A stretch of DNA of 64,000 bases from positions 106,392 to 170,391 of the forward strand of contig CAJTGE010000008.1 of NCBI GenBank assembly GCA_910575795.1, in the 5' to 3' direction. The DNA is from Clostridiaceae bacterium (lineage in GTDB: Bacteria > Bacillota > Clostridia > Lachnospirales > Lachnospiraceae). The position numbers were made by a program, and so were the translations under genes. This document shows, one piece after another, positions 1-9,015 of this stretch (positions are counted from its first letter, which is position 1; every line of letters starts with the position of its first letter). The notes under the pieces are model-generated. The model was not told the origin of the DNA. It searched no databases and saw only the letters and a list, made by a program, of their open reading frames with translations.

Positions 1-582
1 GTTTCTGTGTTTCTGTCATTTATAAAAGTTGTCGTTTTTGTGGTGATACTGTTTATCGCGTCAATTCTTTCCCTGCAGGAAATGGATGAGCTGCGCGAAA
101 GACGCTGGCATTCCGTTTTCCACAGGGAGTTTTCGCTGCTTCGCAGACGCCTGACACTGACCGGGAGCGCGTGGCTTAAGACGCAGGCGGCGCTCCTGTT
201 TTTGACCTCCTGCCTGTGCATACTTACCCTGATTGCTATTAACAATCCGTATTATATCACAGCCGGAATCGGAATCGGGGTATTTGACGCCCTGCCGATT
301 TTTGGCACGGGGACCATTTTAATCCCATGGGGGATTTTTCTTCTTTTGCAGAAGAAATGGTATCAGGGACTGATGCTTCTGGGGCTGTACCTGATCTGCT
401 ATTTTATGAGAGAATTTCTGGAGGCCAGGATGATGGGAAAGAAAATGGGACTTTCGCCGCTGGAAACGCTGGCCTCCATGTATGCGGGACTGAAACTTTT
501 TGGCGCCCTGGGCGTGATTCTGGGCCCCGTGGGACTTTTGCTGATAGAGGATCTGGTGGAGGAGTATGAGAGGGATGAATGA
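1..582 (+). CDS. ytvI: YtvI-like sporulation membrane protein (AI-2E exporter family), 5' end outside window
   Basis: The reading frame is open to the left edge, so this is the C-terminal ~190 residues of a protein that is usually about 350-370 aa. It has several hydrophobic segments and the typical AI-2E/YtvI C-terminus: a DALPIFGTGTILIPW loop followed by LFGALGVILGPVGLL and a short acidic tail. Members of this family are integral membrane proteins; YtvI is linked to sporulation in Bacillus. A GTG at position 7 is only an internal codon. I infer the YtvI subfamily from the IGIGVFDALPIFGTG and GLKLFGALG signatures; the substrate is unknown. Confidence 0.8.
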   Translation, partial: VSVFLSFIKVVVFVVILFIASILSLQEMDELRERRWHSVFHREFSLLRRRLTLTGSAWLKTQAALLFLTSCLCILTLIAINNPYYITAGIGIGVFDALPIFGTGTILIPWGIFLLLQKKWYQGLMLLGLYLICYFMREFLEARMMGKKMGLSPLETLASMYAGLKLFGALGVILGPVGLLLIEDLVEEYERDE

Positions 583-627
583 AAAGGATAGAATACGGGA
601 ATGTAACGCTTCAGAGTGGCTGTGGTT

Positions 628-793
628 GTTACTGTTCACACACCAGCCAATCCGAGGTGTTTTTTGTGAGTGCAGCGCAGCGAAAGTCACAGAAAACCCG
701 AGGGTAGCAGCGCCAAACCGCATTTTTTGCGGTTTGTGTGCATCGCGAAGCGTGTTGTTGGACACAGCCCGGCAGGGGTGTGAACAGTAACAT
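628..793 (+). repeat. MITE-like interspersed repeat, copy A
   Basis: This 166-bp unit begins GTTACTGTTCACACACC and ends with GGGGTGTGAACAGTAAC, which are 17-bp terminal inverted repeats with one mismatch. It contains an internal hairpin, AACCGC-ATTTTTT-GCGGTTT. A second full copy lies in the opposite orientation at 16466-16648 and a fragment at 15302-15380. It encodes no protein. It lies just after the YtvI-like gene and before the NUDIX gene. Confidence 0.8.
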
Positions 794-886
794 GAGGTTT
801 GCGCGGCAGCAATAAAAAAGGAAAAGTGGAGAAAAGAGCCGGGGCGTGATAAAATAGAGAAAAAGGTGAGGAACGGAGGTTTTATC

Positions 887-1576
887 GTGAAATTGTATCG
901 TCAGGAATCTGAAGATTTAACAGCGCGGCCGCCGAAGGCGGATTCAAAGGATATGGTATCCCATATGAAATGCCTGTGGGCCGATCGGCGTCCCGGTATT
1001 CTCGACCGGAAGCCGGGGATGGATTTTGCTGTGCTCGTGCCTCTGATTGAAAAGGACGGGGAATTCCATATACTTTTTGAGGTGCGCTCGCCAAAGCTGA
1101 AAAGCCAGCCCGGCGAGGTATGCTTTCCCGGCGGCGCGGTGGAGGCCGGGGAAAGCAGGAGGGAAGCGGCTGTGCGGGAGACTGTGGAGGAGCTTTTGGC
1201 AGACAAAAGCCAGATCGAAATCCTGGCCCCGCTGGATGTGCTGATAACGCCGTCCGGCCAGATGGCGCATCCCTTTCTGGCTGTGCTGCGCGGGTATGAG
1301 GGAGGTTTTTCAGAGGATGAGGTGGAGCGCGTTTTTACCGTCTCTCTCGGCTGGTTTGCCGCGCATGAGCCGGAAGAACATATCGCAGACGTCGTGACAG
1401 AGCCAGGGGAGGACTTTCCCTTTGAGCTTGTCCCGGGCGGGCGCGCATACCGCTGGCGGAAAGGGGAATACAGAGTGCTGTTTTACAGGAATGAGGAGGC
1501 CGTGATTTGGGGGATGACGGCCAAAATTCTTCATTCGTTTATTCAGATGTACAGGGAGGCGGGGATTGGGATTTAA
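887..1576 (+). CDS. NUDIX hydrolase, CoA pyrophosphatase (NudL) type
   Basis: A 229-aa protein with a NUDIX box (GGAVEAGE, seven residues, then RETVEEL). It is preceded by the QPGEVCFPGG sequence typical of the CoA-diphosphatase/NudL branch, which hydrolyses CoA or related nucleoside diphosphate derivatives in the cytoplasm. The GTG at 887 is chosen because GGAGG at 876-880 is spaced correctly for it; an in-frame GTG at 866 lies upstream of that site. The C-terminal half carries the extra residues common in this subfamily. It appears monocistronic. Substrate assignment is by family only. Confidence 0.8.
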   Translation: MKLYRQESEDLTARPPKADSKDMVSHMKCLWADRRPGILDRKPGMDFAVLVPLIEKDGEFHILFEVRSPKLKSQPGEVCFPGGAVEAGESRREAAVRETVEELLADKSQIEILAPLDVLITPSGQMAHPFLAVLRGYEGGFSEDEVERVFTVSLGWFAAHEPEEHIADVVTEPGEDFPFELVPGGRAYRWRKGEYRVLFYRNEEAVIWGMTAKILHSFIQMYREAGIGI

Positions 1577-1617
1577 ATCCATAAAAATCACATTACGGCT
1601 GCATAATAGAATCTTTA

Positions 1618-1647
1618 TTGCCATAAAAGGCAAATTGGTGATATAAT
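1618..1647 (+). promoter_or_regulatory. Sigma-70-type promoter for the GntR gene
   Basis: TTGCCA, an 18-bp spacer and TATAAT. Transcription would begin near 1655, so the ATG at 1655 would be leaderless and the ATG at 1718 is the better start for the following gene. Confidence 0.6.
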
Positions 1648-1717
1648 TTTAGTAATGAATCCTGCATTTGGAATACAAAAGGCAGGGAGAGCAAAAGCAG
1701 AATGGAGTTACAGACAG

Positions 1718-2368
1718 ATGAGGGGTTACGGAAAGGTATCCAGTGTATCGAGGGTGTCATTGGCTGAGCAGGTGTATCAGAATCTGGTAGATTCAATAGC
1801 GAGCGGAGATTTGCCGGCGGGAACCGAGCTGAAGGAGCAGCATTTGGCAAAACAAATGAATGTAAGCGCGACCCCTGTGAGAGAGGCGCTCCGGCGTTTG
1901 GCGAGCGACGGGCTGGTTGAGACGGTTCCATATCATGGGGCTGTGGTCCGTACATTAAATCAAAAAGAAATACAGGAGGCTTACGCATGCAGGGAGGCTC
2001 TGGAACGTCTGGCAGTCAGGGAGGCTGTTCACCGGCTGAACGAGAGAGATATTGATTATTTGTATCAGCTAATTGAGGAATTCGACGCGGCAAAAGGAGT
2101 TCTTGAAGTCTCGGAGGCCAGCCAGAAATTCGATGAGTATATATATCACCTGTCAGGAAATGAGACTCTCTGTAAATTGCTGGGCATGCTGAAAGGAGTG
2201 ATCAGCAGGGACCGCAAATATTCTTCCAGCAGTGTGGAACGCCAGAAAGAGATTGTGAAGGAACACAGGGAGATTGTGGATGCACTGAAGCAGAGGGAAG
2301 CAGAAAGAGCGCAGGATGCGGTCTCCGAGCACATCCGCAATGGGCGGAAATATATTGAAAACAAATAA
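1718..2368 (+). CDS. GntR-family regulator with FCD ligand domain
   Basis: About 216 aa. The N-terminal winged helix contains the family signature (LAEQVYQNLVDSIASGDLPAG, then VSATPVREALRRLASDGLVE). It is followed by an all-helical FCD-type domain with the REALERLAVREAV and HREIVDALKQREAERAQ helices. FCD GntR proteins usually repress a neighbouring catabolic or transport gene until a small organic acid binds. The start at 1718 follows GGAG at 1704-1707; an upstream in-frame ATG at 1655 has no ribosome site. The next gene has a strong promoter followed by a palindrome, which is a good candidate target. Confidence 0.85.
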   Translation: MRGYGKVSSVSRVSLAEQVYQNLVDSIASGDLPAGTELKEQHLAKQMNVSATPVREALRRLASDGLVETVPYHGAVVRTLNQKEIQEAYACREALERLAVREAVHRLNERDIDYLYQLIEEFDAAKGVLEVSEASQKFDEYIYHLSGNETLCKLLGMLKGVISRDRKYSSSSVERQKEIVKEHREIVDALKQREAERAQDAVSEHIRNGRKYIENK

Positions 2369-2506
2369 AGTGCATAGAATAAGGTTACGGTTCGCAGGAC
2401 GGCTGTTTTTCGGCCAGGCTGTGAGCCGTAACTTTTTTTGCAGTTTAGCTCCGCTGTCTGCGATATTTGATGACAAAAACCGGATGAAGGCCGCGCCGCA
2501 TTCTTC

Positions 2507-2535
2507 TTGACATAAAAACGGGATTATTATATAAT
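2507..2535 (+). promoter_or_regulatory. Strong promoter of the M29 aminopeptidase gene
   Basis: TTGACA, a 17-bp spacer and TATAAT: a perfect consensus sigma-70 promoter about 45 bp upstream of the ATG at 2581. Confidence 0.8.
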
Positions 2536-2540
2536 ATATC

Positions 2541-2560
2541 ATACATTCTATAGAATATAC
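2541..2560 (+). promoter_or_regulatory. Candidate GntR operator
   Basis: ATACATTCTATAGAATATAC is a near-palindrome just downstream of the -10 box of the M29 promoter, so a bound protein would block transcription. Its position next to a GntR/FCD gene makes autologous regulation likely. This is inferred, not proven. Confidence 0.5.
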
Positions 2561-2580
2561 AATATGTCAAGGAGGGGGAT

Positions 2581-3549
2581 ATGACGAATTTTTACATGTC
2601 AAGAGGGGCAAGTAAGGTAATTAATACCTGTGTCAAGGTAAAAGAGGGGGAGCAGGTGCTGCTCATAACGGAGTTGTCGCATCTCAGCATTGCGCAGGCC
2701 CTGGCATCGGAAGTCTATCGGGTTGGCGCGGAACCGGCGCTGTGTATAATGGAACCGCGTAAACGGGATGGGGAGGAACCGCCAAAGGATATTGCGGCTG
2801 CGATGAAAGCCAGCGATGTCTTCTTCTCGATCGTTGGAAAATCGATCACGCACACACAGGCAGTAAAGACAGCGCTTTCGGAAGGCGCCAGGGGATTGGT
2901 ACTGACTGGTTTTACAGAAGAGATGATGATGAGAGGAGGTATTGAAGGTGATTTTGAAGCGCTGAAACCAATTTGTATCGGGATGGCGCAGGCTATGGCC
3001 GGAGCGGAAACGATCGTTTTAACTTCGCCAAGCGGAACACATCTGGAATATTCGGCAAAGGGGCGCCGGGGAAACCATTTTTACTGCATGGTGGAGAAGG
3101 GAGAGTTTTCAACATTCCCGGCTGTGGAGGCGAATGTCTCGCCGCTGGAGGGAACCGCGAACGGAGTTATTGTGGCAGACGCAAGTATTCCGTACATTGG
3201 GATTGGCGTGTTAGAAGAGCCGGTAACTTTGATTGTGGAAAACGGGCGTATCGTCGATATTTCCGGAGGCAGGCAGGCTAAGATGCTGGCTGATGATTTG
3301 AAGGCAAAACGGGATCCGAATGTATACAATATTGCGGAACATGGCGTTGGTTTAAATACGCACTGCCGTTTTTGCGGATTTATGTTAGAGGATGAGGGGG
3401 TGTTTGGGAGCTGCCATATTGGAATTGGCGCCAGTATTACATTGGGAGGAAATGTGAAAGCAAGCTGCCATTATGATGTGATTATGAAAAACGGAACGAT
3501 CGTTGCAGATAGCAGAATATTGATGGAGAATGGGATTGTCAGGCTGTAG
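2581..3549 (+). CDS. M29-family aminopeptidase / NicX-like metal-dependent hydrolase
   Basis: A 322-aa cytoplasmic protein starting at an ATG after GGAGGGGG. It shows the aminopeptidase T (M29) pattern. The N-terminal half begins ASKVINTCVKVKEGEQVLLI. The C-terminal metal-binding half contains VEANVSPLEGTANGVIVADAS, IAEHGVGLN and GSCHIGIGASITLGG, where the E and H residues of the dinuclear metal site are expected. This fold also includes 2,5-dihydroxypyridine dioxygenases, so peptidase activity is not certain. The protein is shorter than classical M29 enzymes (about 370-410 aa). The GntR gene upstream is the likely regulator. Confidence 0.7.
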   Translation: MTNFYMSRGASKVINTCVKVKEGEQVLLITELSHLSIAQALASEVYRVGAEPALCIMEPRKRDGEEPPKDIAAAMKASDVFFSIVGKSITHTQAVKTALSEGARGLVLTGFTEEMMMRGGIEGDFEALKPICIGMAQAMAGAETIVLTSPSGTHLEYSAKGRRGNHFYCMVEKGEFSTFPAVEANVSPLEGTANGVIVADASIPYIGIGVLEEPVTLIVENGRIVDISGGRQAKMLADDLKAKRDPNVYNIAEHGVGLNTHCRFCGFMLEDEGVFGSCHIGIGASITLGGNVKASCHYDVIMKNGTIVADSRILMENGIVRL

Positions 3550-3860
3550 CCCGGCCTGGAGGTGTTTTTAAAATCATTCCCGCCCTCTGAACGCCCCGCC
3601 TTGCGGTATGTTTGGCAGGGACAGGCGCGCTGGCCGGATGGGGCGGTAAGCTTACTGAATGGAAAAGGCATTGTCTATATGATTACCCATGCGTGTCCAA
3701 TTTTCTGCAAACTTACTGATAGGCACGCTGGAACCGCTCCTGTGCGGAATCATGAATGAAGCGGTCAAGATGGCGGATCCGTCTTCCGGTTCGGTTATGC
3801 GCGCGGAAGACGGGGCGCTTTTGGGAAATTTCCCCTTTATGGGAGGCATTGTGGCAGAGG

Positions 3861-4280
3861 GGGCCGGATTTCAGCCACGGTACCGGCCTCGGCGTCGGAT
3901 ATGTATTGAATGTCCATGAGCGGCCCAACGGCCTCCTTTGGAAGATCGTGCCGGAGAGGCAGGACAGCGCGGTGATCGAACCGGGCATGATTTGTTCCGT
4001 GGAACCGGGTATGTACTTTGAAGGAAGATTTGGAACCCGGACAGAAAACCTGATTCTCTGTGCGCCGGATAAGAAAAACGAGTATGGACAGTTCCTCCGC
4101 TTTGAATTTTTGACCTGGGCGCCCATTGATTTGGATGCCATTGACACCGGATTTATGGATGAGCAGGATATAAAACGGTTAAATGCATATCATAAGGAGG
4201 TTTATCAGAAGATTTCCCCATTCCTCAGCGAGGAGGAAAAAACGTGGCTTAAAGAGGCTGCCAGAGAAATCAGTGGTTGA
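3861..4280 (+). pseudogene. Remnant of an M24 Xaa-Pro aminopeptidase (C-terminal part)
   Basis: One frame from about 3861 encodes DFSHGTGLGVGYVLNVHE, IEPGMICSVEPGMYFEG, GTRTENL and LRFEFLTWAPID, which are ordered M24/aminopeptidase P motifs containing metal-binding His and Glu residues. It ends in the usual EEKTWLKEA helix. The N-terminal two thirds of a normal 590-aa protein are missing. The sequence just upstream continues in another frame (3689-3860: GTLEPLLCGIMNEAVKMAD and FPFMGGIVAEGAGF), which I do not recognise. I see no ribosome site for the remnant, so it looks like a deletion or frameshift relic. Confidence 0.7.
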
Positions 4281-4337
4281 CAAACCGCCCATCCTGACGT
4301 AAAATCAGCTTACCAAAGTCAAATCACATATAAAATT

Positions 4338-4636
4338 ACGGCGATGAAGGGGATTAGTAGATTCTTACACACTTCCAGAGAGGAAACCGCTGGTGCGAGG
4401 TTTCCGTGTCCATGAGGATGGAACCGGCCCCTGAGCCATACATGAAGATGTATCGTATACCGGCGTTAACGGAAATTGAGTGAACCGGAAATGAGTTCGG
4501 GCTGTCTGAACAGCCGCCGGGCCGCAGAGAGGTGTGTGCGGCAGGTTCCGGTTAAACAGGGTGGTACCGCCGAAGTTTAAGCCATTCGGTCCCTTTGATC
4601 GCGATGATTCAGAGGGATCGGGTGGCTTTTTTATGC
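4338..4636 (+). promoter_or_regulatory. T-box leader of proS
   Basis: The leader has a stem I region with a TTAGTAG box and AGAGAGG, then the T-box sequence AACAGGGTGGTACCGC at 4554-4570. It ends in a terminator hairpin (GCCATTCGGTCCCT paired with AGGGATCGGGTGGC, then TTTTTTA) at about 4581-4636. A CCG at 4424-4426 in GAACCGG is a plausible proline specifier, but I could not fold the whole stem. Uncharged tRNA-Pro should stabilise the antiterminator and switch on the synthetase gene. Confidence 0.9.
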
Positions 4637-4723
4637 ACAGGGGCGCGAGAGGATCCGCTGTGGAAACGGCGCGCGGCCGGCAGTGATGTTGACGGAACAA
4701 AAGGAGCAGTCAGGAGGTTTGTC

Positions 4724-6157
4724 ATGGCAAAGGAAAAGAAGCTTGTGGAGGCGATCACATCCATGGATGTGGATTTCGCACAGTGGTATACGGATGTTGT
4801 AAAAAAGGCGGAGCTGACGGATTATTCGAGCGTAAAGGGCTGTATGGTGATTAAGCCGGCCGGGTTTGCGATCTGGGAGAATATCCAGGCGGAGCTGGAC
4901 CGGAGGTTTAAGGAGACAGGGGTGGAGAATGTGTATATGCCCATGTTTATCCCTGAGAGCCTGCTTCAGAAGGAGAAGGATCATGTGGAGGGCTTTGCGC
5001 CGGAGGTGGCTTGGGTGACGCACGGCGGCCTGGAGCCGCTTCAGGAGCGGATGTGCGTGCGGCCCACGTCAGAGACGCTGTTCTGCGATTTTTATGCAAA
5101 GGATGTGCAGTCCTACCGCGATCTGCCGAAGAATTACAATCAGTGGTGTTCGGTTGTGCGCTGGGAAAAGACGACCAGGCCGTTCCTGCGCTCCAGGGAA
5201 TTTTTGTGGCAGGAGGGACACACCGCGCATGCGACAGAGGAAGAGGCAGAGGAGAGGACGCAGCTTATGCTGAATGTCTATGCGGATTTCTGCGAGGAGG
5301 TCCTGGCTATCCCCGTGGTGCGCGGGCAGAAGACGGATAAGGAAAAATTCGCGGGCGCGAAGTCAACCTTTACCATTGAGGCTATGATGCATGACGGAAA
5401 GGCGCTGCAGTCCGGCACAAGCCATAATTTCGGCGACGGCTTTGCGAGGGCGTTTAATATTCAGTACCTGGATCGCGACAATAAGCTGAAATTTATCCAC
5501 CAGACGTCCTGGGGGTTAAGCACGCGCGTGATCGGGGCGCTTATCATGGTGCATGGGGATGACAGCGGGCTGGTGCTTCCGCCCAGGATTGCCCCGGTAC
5601 AGGCAGTGATTGTGCCGGTTCAGCAGAATAAGGAAGGCGTTCTTGGCAAGGCGTTTGAGCTTAAAGAGCGGCTGTCGGGCTTTAAGGTTAAGGTGGATGA
5701 TACTGATAAGTCTCCGGGCTGGAAATTCAGCGAATCAGAGATGCGCGGCATTCCGGTGCGCATCGAGATCGGCCCCAGGGATATTGCGCAGAATCAGGCT
5801 GTGCTTGTGCGCCGTGATACGCATGAAAAGATTACGGTTTCGCTGGACGGGATAGAGGAGCAGCTTCGCGGCCTCCTGGATACGATACAGAGCGACATGT
5901 TTGCGCGCGCGAAGGGGCACATGGAGTCCCATACGTACGCGGCTCTGAATATGGAGGAGCTTAAGGATACGGCGGATCACAAACCGGGCTTTATAAAGGC
6001 CATGTGGTGCGGTTCGCAGGAGTGTGAGGAGAAGCTTAAGGAGGATGTGGGCATTACCTCGCGCTGCATGCCGTTCGTACAGGAGCATTTGAGCGATACC
6101 TGCGTCTGCTGCGGCAGGCCCGCGGCGAAGATGGTATATTGGGGCAAAGCGTATTAA
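4724..6157 (+). CDS. proS: Prolyl-tRNA synthetase, short archaeal/eukaryal-type (ProS type 3)
   Basis: A 477-aa class II synthetase that charges tRNA-Pro. Visible motifs are [11 protein letters not shown] (motif 1 region), RPTSETLF with [24 protein letters not shown] (motif 2), and the [22 protein letters not shown] region (motif 3). The anticodon-binding domain and a Cys-containing C-terminal tail follow ([21 protein letters not shown]), ending in Tyr as is typical of this class. It lacks the INS editing domain of the ~570-aa bacterial form. The start at 4724 follows CAGGAGG. A T-box leader controls it, and the CCA-adding enzyme gene follows 15 bp downstream. Confidence 0.95.
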   Translation: MAKEKKLVEAITSMDVDFAQWYTDVVKKAELTDYSSVKGCMVIKPAGFAIWENIQAELDRRFKETGVENVYMPMFIPESLLQKEKDHVEGFAPEVAWVTHGGLEPLQERMCVRPTSETLFCDFYAKDVQSYRDLPKNYNQWCSVVRWEKTTRPFLRSREFLWQEGHTAHATEEEAEERTQLMLNVYADFCEEVLAIPVVRGQKTDKEKFAGAKSTFTIEAMMHDGKALQSGTSHNFGDGFARAFNIQYLDRDNKLKFIHQTSWGLSTRVIGALIMVHGDDSGLVLPPRIAPVQAVIVPVQQNKEGVLGKAFELKERLSGFKVKVDDTDKSPGWKFSESEMRGIPVRIEIGPRDIAQNQAVLVRRDTHEKITVSLDGIEEQLRGLLDTIQSDMFARAKGHMESHTYAALNMEELKDTADHKPGFIKAMWCGSQECEEKLKEDVGITSRCMPFVQEHLSDTCVCCGRPAAKMVYWGKAY

Positions 6158-6172
6158 GAAAGGCATACGAAG

Positions 6173-7390
6173 ATGCAGATTCCAAAGCAGGTAGAGTGGA
6201 TTTTGTTACAGCTTGAGGAACATGGCTATGAGGCATACGCAGTGGGAGGATGCGTGCGGGATATGCTGCTCGGCCGTGAGCCGGAGGACTGGGATATCAC
6301 CACATCCGCCCGGCCGGAGGAGGTCAGGCAGGTATTTGCGCGCACCATTGACACCGGGCTCCAGCACGGGACGGTGACCGTGGTGCTTGACCGCACAGGC
6401 TATGAGATTACGACGTACCGGATTGACGGAGAATACGAGGACGGACGGCATCCGAAGGAAGTCGCGTTTACGCGTGACTTAAAGGAAGACTTAAAGCGGC
6501 GCGACTTTACGATCAATGCAATGGCCTTAAGCCGGAGCGGGGAGCTGGTGGATCCGTTCGGCGGGCGGGAGGATTTGAAGGCCGGCGTGGTGCGCTGTGT
6601 GGGCGATCCTTCAGAGCGCTTTTCTGAAGACGCTCTGCGGCTTCTGCGCGCGGTCCGGTTTGCGGCCCAGCTCGATTTTACCATAGAAGAGCGGACGAAA
6701 CTGGCGCTGCGCGCGGAAGCGCCCAGGCTGTCCTGTGTGAGCCGGGAGCGGGTGCAGGCAGAGCTTACAAAGACGCTACTGTCCCGCCATCCGGAGCGGC
6801 TGTGTATGATCCGGGAGGCCGGGATGGCTCCATATGTGTCGGAATCCTTTCCGGACCTGTTTGCAGAGACGGAGGCAGCCAGGAGGCTTGAAAGAAGGCT
6901 TCGGCTGGCGGCCGCGCTCCCGTCTGCCAAAGCCGTCCGCTGGGCTGCGTTTCTTCTGGAAATGGGGGAGGACGCCGGCGGGCGGATACTTAAGGAGTTT
7001 AAGCTGGACAATGAGACGATCCGCTGCGCGCGGGCGCTGATCCGTTGGCTCCCTGTCAGGATAGCCGGCGATCCGCGCGCGGTCCGTCAGGCGATGTCCG
7101 CCATGGACGACGGGCTTTTTGACTGCCTGCTGGAGATGAAGGAAATTCTGGACGGGGAGGACGGGGGGCATGCGGCCCGTCTTAAGCTTTTGGCAGAGGA
7201 GATCCGCGGGAAGGGAGACTGCATCCGCATGAAGGATCTGGCGGTCACAGGGACGGATTTAATCGCTGCCGGGGCTGCGCCGGGTCCGGCTCTGGGGCAG
7301 ACGCTTAAGGAGCTGTTTGCGCATGTCCTTGAGTATCCTGAGGATAACGTGAAGGAAATATTGTTAAAGGCGGCGTCGGACAGAGACTGA
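6173..7390 (+). CDS. cca: CCA tRNA nucleotidyltransferase
   Basis: A 405-aa class II nucleotidyltransferase that adds or repairs the 3' CCA of tRNAs. The head domain has GGCVRD at residues 25-30 and the metal-binding DWD at 39-41. It is followed by RRDFTINAMA and the SERFSEDALRLLRAVRFAAQ signature of the poly(A) polymerase/CCA family. The C-terminal part is helical without an obvious HD motif. It starts 15 bp after proS and probably shares its transcript. The downstream tRNA-Val in this window lacks an encoded CCA, so such an enzyme is needed. Confidence 0.92.
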   Translation: MQIPKQVEWILLQLEEHGYEAYAVGGCVRDMLLGREPEDWDITTSARPEEVRQVFARTIDTGLQHGTVTVVLDRTGYEITTYRIDGEYEDGRHPKEVAFTRDLKEDLKRRDFTINAMALSRSGELVDPFGGREDLKAGVVRCVGDPSERFSEDALRLLRAVRFAAQLDFTIEERTKLALRAEAPRLSCVSRERVQAELTKTLLSRHPERLCMIREAGMAPYVSESFPDLFAETEAARRLERRLRLAAALPSAKAVRWAAFLLEMGEDAGGRILKEFKLDNETIRCARALIRWLPVRIAGDPRAVRQAMSAMDDGLFDCLLEMKEILDGEDGGHAARLKLLAEEIRGKGDCIRMKDLAVTGTDLIAAGAAPGPALGQTLKELFAHVLEYPEDNVKEILLKAASDRD

Positions 7391-7500
7391 CTCCCGCGGG
7401 CGGCGAAGCAGAAATGCTTGCAGCGGAGGGGACTTTTCTGACGCGCTCTGGCCGGAGAGCGAATGCAGGGCGCTTTTACAGTCCGCGCTATACGGGCATC

Positions 7501-7554
7501 AAGCCCCGGAAATCGTGAGTTCACAGAAATATCACGGTTTCCGGGGCTTTTTTT
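7501..7554 (+). terminator. Rho-independent terminator after cca
   Basis: AAGCCCCGGAAATCGTGA pairs with TCACGGTTTCCGGGGCTT (18-bp stem, one mismatch), followed by a run of T residues. Confidence 0.85.
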
Positions 7555-7603
7555 AAGCCTTTTTTAAGCTTCGGCTGTTACGATAAGGCTGCGGTTTAAA
7601 TAA

Positions 7604-8266
7604 CCCGTATGGCTGCGCGATACGGGGAATTTTGAGCTGATCCGACGCTCGATTGAAAAGCCGGAGTACAAAGAAAAGGTGAGGCTGCGCGCCTATGGCC
7701 CGGTATCGCAGGACTCGACAGTCTTTGCGGAGCTTAAAAAGAAAGCGGGCGGGATCGTCTATAAGCGCCGGGCGGCGCTGAAACTGAAGGAAGCCAGGGA
7801 TTTTTTGTACAGGGGAATCTGCCCGGAGCCGGGGAGCCAGATTATAAAGGAGATTGATTACGCCATAAAGCGCTGGGGGTTGCTGCCCAAGGCTTTTATC
7901 GCTTATGACCGCCTGGCTTTTTTCGGCAGGGAGGATCCAGAGCTGCGCGTGACCTTTGACCGCCGTATACGGGGCCGGAGGAACCGTCTTGATTTGGCCG
8001 GCGGCGATTTCGGGACAGAGCTTATACAGCCGGCTCAGGTTCTGATGGAGGTGAAAATCCCGGGCGCTATGCCGCTCTGGATGAGCCGGCGCCTTTCGGA
8101 GCTTTCCATATTTCCGGTCTCGTACTCGAAATACGGCATGTATTATAAAGAGAACATTTATAAACAGGGATCTTACAGAGAAGATATGATGAAAAGCAGC
8201 GGTTCATGGCGTCTGAACAGATGCGGTAAAACCGATAGCAGAGAAGGAGGGGAATATTGTGCTTGA
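7604..8266 (+). pseudogene. 5'-truncated VTC-domain (polyphosphate polymerase-like) gene
   Basis: The frame is open from just after a TAA at 7601-7603. It reads RDTGNFELIRRSIEKP, KVRLRAYG, FAELKKKAGGIVYKRR, AFIAYDRLAFFG, LRVTFDRR and VLMEVKIPGAMPLWMSRRL, ending SYSKYGMYY. These are the basic and acidic tunnel motifs of VTC-domain proteins. The first ~40-70 residues expected in this family (the strand carrying the first basic residues) are absent, and a terminator lies immediately upstream. Translation could start at a GTG at 7679, giving 195 aa. The neighbours DUF4956 and a Cthe_2159-like lipoprotein commonly sit beside VTC genes. It is probably non-functional. Confidence 0.65.
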
Positions 8267-8936
8267 CAGTATTTTAACAGGGACAGGGGAGGCGGGACTG
8301 ACCGCGGGACAGATGCTTTTATGCATGGGTACTTCCCTTGCGCTGGGGATGGTTCTGGCGCTTCTGCACACATATAAAAATACATACAGCAAAAATTTTA
8401 TTGTCACGCTGGGGATACTCCCGGTGATCGTGCAGGCGGTTATCATGCTGGTAAACGGCAATCTGGGAACCGGAATCGCGGTAATGGGGGCCTTCAGCCT
8501 GGTAAGGTTCCGCTCCGTCCCGGGAAATTCAAGGGAGATTGGCAGCGTCTTTCTGGCCATGGCGGTAGGGCTGGCGGCGGGAATGGGATACCTGGCCATG
8601 GCGGCCCTGCTGGCCTTTACCGTCGGCGGGGCGGGGGTTATCCTTGTCTCGCTCCCTGTCTGGAGAAGCGGACGCGGCGCAAGGGAGCTGAAAGTCACGA
8701 TACCGGAAAATCTCGATTATTTTGGAATTTTTGACGATATTTTTGAGCGCTATGTATACAGGAGCCAGCTTCAGCGTGTGAGGACAGTGAACATGGGAAG
8801 CCTGTATGAGCTGTGCTATCGGATCGATCTGCGGTCAGAGGCGCAGGAAAAGGAGATGCTGGACGCGATCCGGTGCAGAAACGGAAATCTCGGTATTGTC
8901 TGCGGCCGCGTTCCGGAGAGCAGGGAGGAGCTGTGA
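8259..8936 (+). CDS. DUF4956 membrane protein
   Basis: A 225-aa protein starting at a GTG that overlaps the end of the VTC frame by 8 bp and follows AGGAGGGG. The N-terminal 135 residues hold about four transmembrane segments with the family-typical GIAVMGAFSLVRFRSVPGNSR loop. A cytoplasmic alpha/beta domain follows, containing LKVTIPENLDYFGIFDDIFE. DUF4956 genes are regularly found with VTC-domain, CotH-like and Cthe_2159-like genes. The molecular function is unknown. Confidence 0.85.
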   Translation: MLDSILTGTGEAGLTAGQMLLCMGTSLALGMVLALLHTYKNTYSKNFIVTLGILPVIVQAVIMLVNGNLGTGIAVMGAFSLVRFRSVPGNSREIGSVFLAMAVGLAAGMGYLAMAALLAFTVGGAGVILVSLPVWRSGRGARELKVTIPENLDYFGIFDDIFERYVYRSQLQRVRTVNMGSLYELCYRIDLRSEAQEKEMLDAIRCRNGNLGIVCGRVPESREEL

Positions 8937-8960
8937 GCGGCAAAAGGGCAGAGAGTGCAG

Positions 8961-8981
8961 CCGTTCAGGTTAGCTGAACGG
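8961..8981. repeat. Short GTTCAG hairpin
   Basis: CCGTTCAG-GTTAG-CTGAACGG is an 8-bp perfect stem between DUF4956 and the next gene, without a T-tract. Similar GTTCAG hairpins occur near 37976 and 41051. Confidence 0.5.
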
Positions 8982-9015
8982 TTATCAGAGAGGAATCAGA
9001 CAGGAGGAAAGAAGG

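Noticed and set aside
319..765. Minus-strand frame of 148 aa across the YtvI-like gene and repeat
   Set aside because: It lies opposite a real gene and a MITE, has no ribosome site and shows no known motif.
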